From Bugula neritina (Eukaryota; Bryozoa; Gymnolaemata; Cheilostomatida; Bugulidae), in NCBI GenBank assembly GCA_964035545.1, contig OZ037768.1:9291241-9355240 (forward strand): a stretch of 64,000 nucleotides of DNA, in the 5' to 3' direction. The first letter of the stretch is position 1; the number at the start of each line of letters is the position of its first letter. The notes beneath the pieces are model-generated. The model was not told where the DNA came from. It made no database searches and saw only the letters and a list, made by a program, of their open reading frames with translations. A program made the position numbers and the translations under genes. Positions 60,301 through 64,000 of this stretch are shown here, piece after piece.

Positions 60301-63300
60301 ACGACAATCAGTGAATGCTAGGGCATACCCCGTAAGCTACGCGCAGCAGGGCTTCCTTCGACCTGCGGTGAGAAGACAGAGGGACAAAACCAGCATATCA
60401 GAGCGGCCACAGTCAATATCAGAACACTTACAGGGAAAGGGAGGGTGATAGCTGCCATGATGAAAACCAGAAAGCTTGACATCTTATGTCTACAGGAGAC
60501 CAGGTAGACAGGAAGAAAATCTAAAGGGAAAGCTCGAAACCTCGGAGATGGATGTAAACGGTACTTCGTACAGTGGTGGAGTGAAAATTAGAAACGGAGT
60601 TGGCATCTGTCTGAATGAGTACTGGCAGGACAAGGTGATAGATGTAGTGAGGAAATCAGATAGGTTAGTAACAATGAAGTTGGTAACATCTGCAAAGAAC
60701 TACAATATCATGTCAGCCTACGCCCCGCAGCAGGGTTGTAGTGAGGAGGAGAAAATGTGTTTTGGAACCAACAAGAAGATGAGATTAGCCGGATACCAGA
60801 CACAGAACAGTTGATGTTGGCCGGGATCTGAATAGTCACATAGGACAGGAGAGAACTGGTTACAGAAGATGGCATGGTGGTGAAACAGTAGGACAGAGAA
60901 ACCAGGAGGGAGAGTGCATTCTAGAGATTGCTAGGATACATGATTTGGCCGTTATAAACACGTTCTTTCACAAGAAGGAGGAGCACTTGATAACATTCAG
61001 GAGTGGGAAATACCATTTTGTGATTGACTAAATACTTGTGAGAAGGGAGGCAATGGGCAAAATCAGGAACTGCAAGGTCATTCCTGGTGAGTCTATTGCT
61101 ACACAGCACAGGCTCATGGTGATGGACACGAGAGAAAGGAAAAGCAAGGAGAAGAAGAGGAGGCGTAAGGAGAGAATAAGATGGTGGAAACTGAAGGAGA
61201 GTGAAGGGCAAGAGTTTGTAGATAAGCTTGCAGAGACCATAGGGGAGCAATGGGATAGATTAGGAAGGATGTGGAACAACACAATGACAGAGCAATGGAA
61301 ATCGCTAAAGATAAACTAAGAGTATCGGTTGGTGGAAAATATCTGGAAAAAGAATCATGGTGGTGAAACTCAGAGGTCCAGGAGAATGACAAGAGGAATG
61401 CATTTAAGAAATGGAAGACAACAAGAATAGAAGGTGAGGAATAAGAAAGCAGACAGGCAGAGGAACAGTATAGAGATTTGAACAAGAAGGCTAAAGAAGA
61501 AGTGGCGAAAGAAAAAAAGAAGGCTTATGAGCAGTTGTATAAAGACCTTGAAGAGAATGGAGTGAAAAGCCTTTACAAACTAGCTAAGACCAGAAAGAGA
61601 AGATCTTTGGATTTAGACAGGATGAAGTTTGTGAAAGATAGCAAAGGGACAATAGTTTCAGAGGGTGAAGAGATCAAGGAAAGATGGCGACAGTATTTCA
61701 GTTTGTTATTGAATACCAAGAACAAGAGTAAAGAATTAAAGGAGGCTGGTAAAATAGAGAGACCTATCACTCAGATTACTAGAGAGGAAATAAAGAAGCA
61801 ACTAAAGAAAATGAAGAATGGTAAGGCTGCTGGACCCGATGAGTTCTCGATGGAGAGAGTGAAAAAGCATGGAGATCTTGGCCTAGACTGGATTACAACG
61901 GTACTAAGGGAGGTGCAGGATGAAGGTATACCAGAAGAATGGAGGAGAAGCAAGATGACACCAATCTACAAACAGAAATGGGACCCCTTGGTAATTACAG
62001 AGGGATCAAACTGCCGAGCCACTGTCTCAAGCTATGGGAGAGGGTAGTGGAGAATAGGATTAGGGGCTTGGTAGAGATATTGGACAGGCAATATGAATTA
62101 CAACCTAGAAAGTCAACAGTACAACCAATGTTCTGCCTCCGGATGTTACAGGAGAAGATGAGAGAATATCAAACAGACCTTCACATGGTATTCGTTGATC
62201 TAGAAAAAGCGTACGATACGGTGCCACGAGAACTCATATGGTACTGTTTAAGAAAGAAAGGTGTACCAGAGCATATGTTGGGATTATCCGGGATATGTAC
62301 AAGAACTGCACTACATCAGTTACAACCAGTGAAGGAGCAACAGAAGAGATAGACATCGAAGTGGGGTTGCACCAGGGATCTGCTTGAGTCCTTTCCTGTT
62401 CATAGTCATATTGGATGTAATCTCAGAAAAAATAGATGAGGAAACACCGTGGGCAATGCTCTTTGCAGATGACCTAATTATTTGCGATAGAGAGGGAGGA
62501 CGAGTAGAAGAGAGATTAGAGACATGGTGTGGACATCTAGAGGACGCAGGTCTCAAGGTGAGCCGGAAGAAAACTGGGCATTTTCCACCAATGGAAAGCA
62601 CCACCAGGGTCAGAATGAAGAGATATGACCAGGGAGATTACACTGAGCTACTAACAACAAACAAGTTCAAGTGTTTGGGGACGATGATAGATCAAGATGG
62701 AGGCTGTGGGGCGGAAGTCACAAGAAGAATAAGCGCAGCATGGGATCGATGGAGGGACCTATCAGGAGTTCTGTGTGATAAAAAAGCGCCTAAGCAACTG
62801 AAGGTATTACTCTACAAAACAATCATAAAACCAACACTGATATATGGCAATGAAACATGGCCCATCACCCAGAGGCAAGAACAAAGGATAGAGGCAATCG
62901 AAATGCGAATGCTCAGACACATACATGGAATAAACTGGGAGGATCATGTTAGGAATGAAGACATAAAGAGCGAAGCTAAGGTTAAACCTGTGTCTAGGCA
63001 TATGAGGAAGAGAAGACTTCAGTGGTATGGTCATGTGCAGAGGAGAGATAGTGAAGAAGATATTATATATGTGACTGAGTTGAAAATAGTGGGGAAAAGA
63101 AAGAGAGGACGGCCCAAACGAAGATGGATGGACACGATAGGAGATGACATGAAGCGTTGGGGCCTTAAACCAGAGAATGCAGAAGACCGGTAAAGACGGC
63201 GGACGCTGATAGAGATTGGAAGCCTGCAGACCGGTCACCCGTACAGAACTACGACCGTATAGGTGTGAGAGGTGTGAAATATAGAATCAAAATGCATGAA

Positions 63301-63834
63301 CATAACAAGATCATGATGGAAAAATGTAACTGACAAATGCAAAACAATAACAATGCGAATATATACATACAATATATACATTTTTGTACGAATATGAAAT
63401 AGCGCTTTCGTTACAAGTGTTGAATTATATTGCCACTATGCACTTATATTACAGTTTCTACGGTTAACAATATAGGATCAATAGTTTGACAGCTCAACTG
63501 AAAACATGAGGTTTGATTGAATGCATAAAACTAAAGCTTTAAAATCCAGGTTCAGTAAACAGCAAGTACTGTGAGCAGTACAGCAGTGAGCAGTACAGCA
63601 GTGAACAGTACAAGAGTGAACTTTGAACCTACCATTGCTATAGTCAGGGAATTTGGCATGGAAAAAATATCCCTTTTTGTACTCTAGATCTTTGCTGCCA
63701 ATATGAGGCCCATCATGCAGTTGTGACTGCGATGAAGTCCGAGTTAGATCATCTTGATTTTGTCTATCGATATATCGATATCGAACTGTTCCATCGGGTA
63801 GGTCAACCAAAACAGGAACATCTATCAAGTGAGT
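57355..63834 (-). CDS. Unidentified gene, C-terminal six exons (5' end off the right edge or not found)
   Basis: I do not recognise this protein. Six phase-consistent exons were inferred: 63834-63633, 60111-59998, 58836-58735, 58152-58086, 57896-57786 and 57433-57355 (stop TAG), about 224 residues. Motifs in order are DVPVLVDLPDGTVRYRYID, YKKGYFFHAKFPDYSNG, YRLKYIFKCPKSS, HLYYVTGKSLHLPG, SPVWPNVIKKHKHVYFSLQV, DSMDELVEQLKSYTSILI, VDCSDTIESLKEKISF, NIHVFYQFHEIRPGVNIFS and EVVKVKLSTL. The pattern VDCSDTIESLKEKI is loosely ubiquitin-like. No signal peptide or membrane segment shows in this part. The intron after 57786 starts AG|GCAAGT, a GC-AG donor. One intron carries the LINE at 60185-63278. 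The fit of phases and the absence of stops argue for a real gene; the upstream part is missing. Confidence 0.68.
60169..60184. repeat. LINE target-site duplication, left copy
   Basis: ATATAGAATCAAAATG, identical to 63279-63294. Confidence 0.92.
60185..63278 (+). mobile_element. RTE-type LINE retrotransposon, inactive, inserted in an intron
   Basis: A 3.09-kb element bounded by a perfect 16-bp duplication. It encodes, in order, an APE-type endonuclease (about 60.4-61.1 kb), a connector, a reverse transcriptase (about 61.6-62.6 kb) and a C-terminal region. The ordering and motif style suit the RTE clade. Its start carries AGGAAAGGCATCCGGC, a word also seen in the SINEs at 23.6 and 27.5 kb. It lies antisense to the host gene, between exons 60111 and 63633. 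The intact duplications suggest a fairly young insertion, although the reading frames are already broken. Confidence 0.92.
60400..63193 (+). pseudogene. Broken endonuclease-reverse transcriptase reading frame of the LINE
   Basis: Endonuclease signs are DILCLQETR, MSAYAPQQG, LAGDLNSHIG and the late CKVIPGES; several in-frame stops and shifts interrupt this part. Reverse transcriptase signs are KNGKAAGPDEFSMERV, a YRGIKLPSHCLKLWERVV block, FVDLEKAYDTVPREL, and the catalytic box LFADDLIICD near 62460. The RT frame shifts near 61970 and again between about 62280 and 62390. The C-terminal part has RRLQWYGHVQRRDSE and KRGRPKRRWMD, as in RTE proteins. With these lesions it cannot make the full enzyme. 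Confidence 0.9.
63279..63294. repeat. LINE target-site duplication, right copy
   Basis: ATATAGAATCAAAATG, identical to 60169-60184. Confidence 0.92.
63571..63615. repeat. Three 15-bp tandem units (GTGAGCAGTACAGCA)
   Basis: Two exact units and one with a few changes lie about 20 bp downstream (minus strand) of the donor of the exon at 63633-63834. Confidence 0.85.
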
Positions 63835-63839
63835 CTACA

Positions 63840-63945
63840 AATACAAATCGTTTTAGCGTAGGGCCACACGACGCGTTTTACGCGCTCGTGACGTGCGAGA
63901 AAACCCGTACCGACCTGCCACACACAGTGCGTGTGTTGCGAGTGC
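63840..63945. other. CpG-rich patch with possible terminal-repeat sequence
   Basis: This unusually GC-rich stretch in an AT-rich window has TAGGGCCACACGACGCG, then TTTTACGCGCTCGTGACGTG. It sits just upstream (minus strand) of an exon. It could be the end of a DNA transposon whose other end is outside the window, or a regulatory CpG patch. Neither can be shown here. Confidence 0.35.
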
Positions 63946-64000
63946 AAAAATTTATTAGCTAATGATGTTAGTGTTAAACTTTACTGCTCACCTACAGACG

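Noticed and set aside
61028-61485. Long minus-strand serine/leucine-rich frames in the LINE
   Set aside because: They are antisense to the purine-rich LINE coding strand, a common artefact.

Overview
The window is nuclear DNA from an invertebrate animal. Genes are split into many exons by GT-AG introns (one intron looks GC-AG), the DNA is strongly AT-rich by eye, and intergenic gaps reach about 11 kb. The genes are typical animal ones: filamin, a nucleotide-sugar transporter, IFT52, a PX-domain SGK kinase and a sperm-tail PG-repeat protein. A tRNA-derived SINE and an RTE-type LINE are present. A spiralian (lophotrochozoan) is a reasonable guess, but the sequence does not prove it. All exon models were built by hand from splice signals, reading phase and protein similarity remembered from the families; no search was run.

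Layout. (1) 1-19.2 kb, minus strand: a filamin gene entering from its start codon at 19172 and running off the left edge. It encodes two calponin-homology domains and at least 17 filamin Ig repeats. Ten whole repeats and part of an eleventh lie in one 4.45-kb exon, which includes three almost identical 312-bp units. Two 119-bp exons compete for the first half of Ig repeat 1, and a 60-bp in-frame cassette exon sits inside Ig repeat 3. (2) 19.2-30.3 kb: a long noncoding gap with two copies of a tRNA-Thr-like SINE, several degenerate short-repeat tracts and a hAT-like fragment. (3) 30.3-33.6 kb, plus: a complete ten-exon SLC35B4 gene. (4) 34.2-40.4 kb, minus: a complete IFT52 gene, tail-to-tail with SLC35B4. 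(5) 40.4-53.6 kb, plus: SGK3, head-to-head with IFT52, with a 0.5-kb minisatellite just before one of its exons. (6) 55.2-56.8 kb, plus: a two-exon sperm-tail PG-repeat gene, probably CIMAP2/LEXM. (7) 57.36-63.83 kb, minus: the 3' six exons of a gene I do not recognise. One of its introns holds a 3.1-kb decayed RTE-type LINE flanked by perfect 16-bp target-site duplications.

The genes do not form one pathway. IFT52 and the PG-repeat protein are both ciliary or flagellar. Filamin is an actin crosslinker, SGK3 an endosomal PI3K-dependent kinase, and SLC35B4 a Golgi/ER UDP-sugar carrier. The most interesting signal is the built-in splice diversity of filamin: the mutually exclusive exon pair, the cassette exon and the fresh Ig-repeat expansion.
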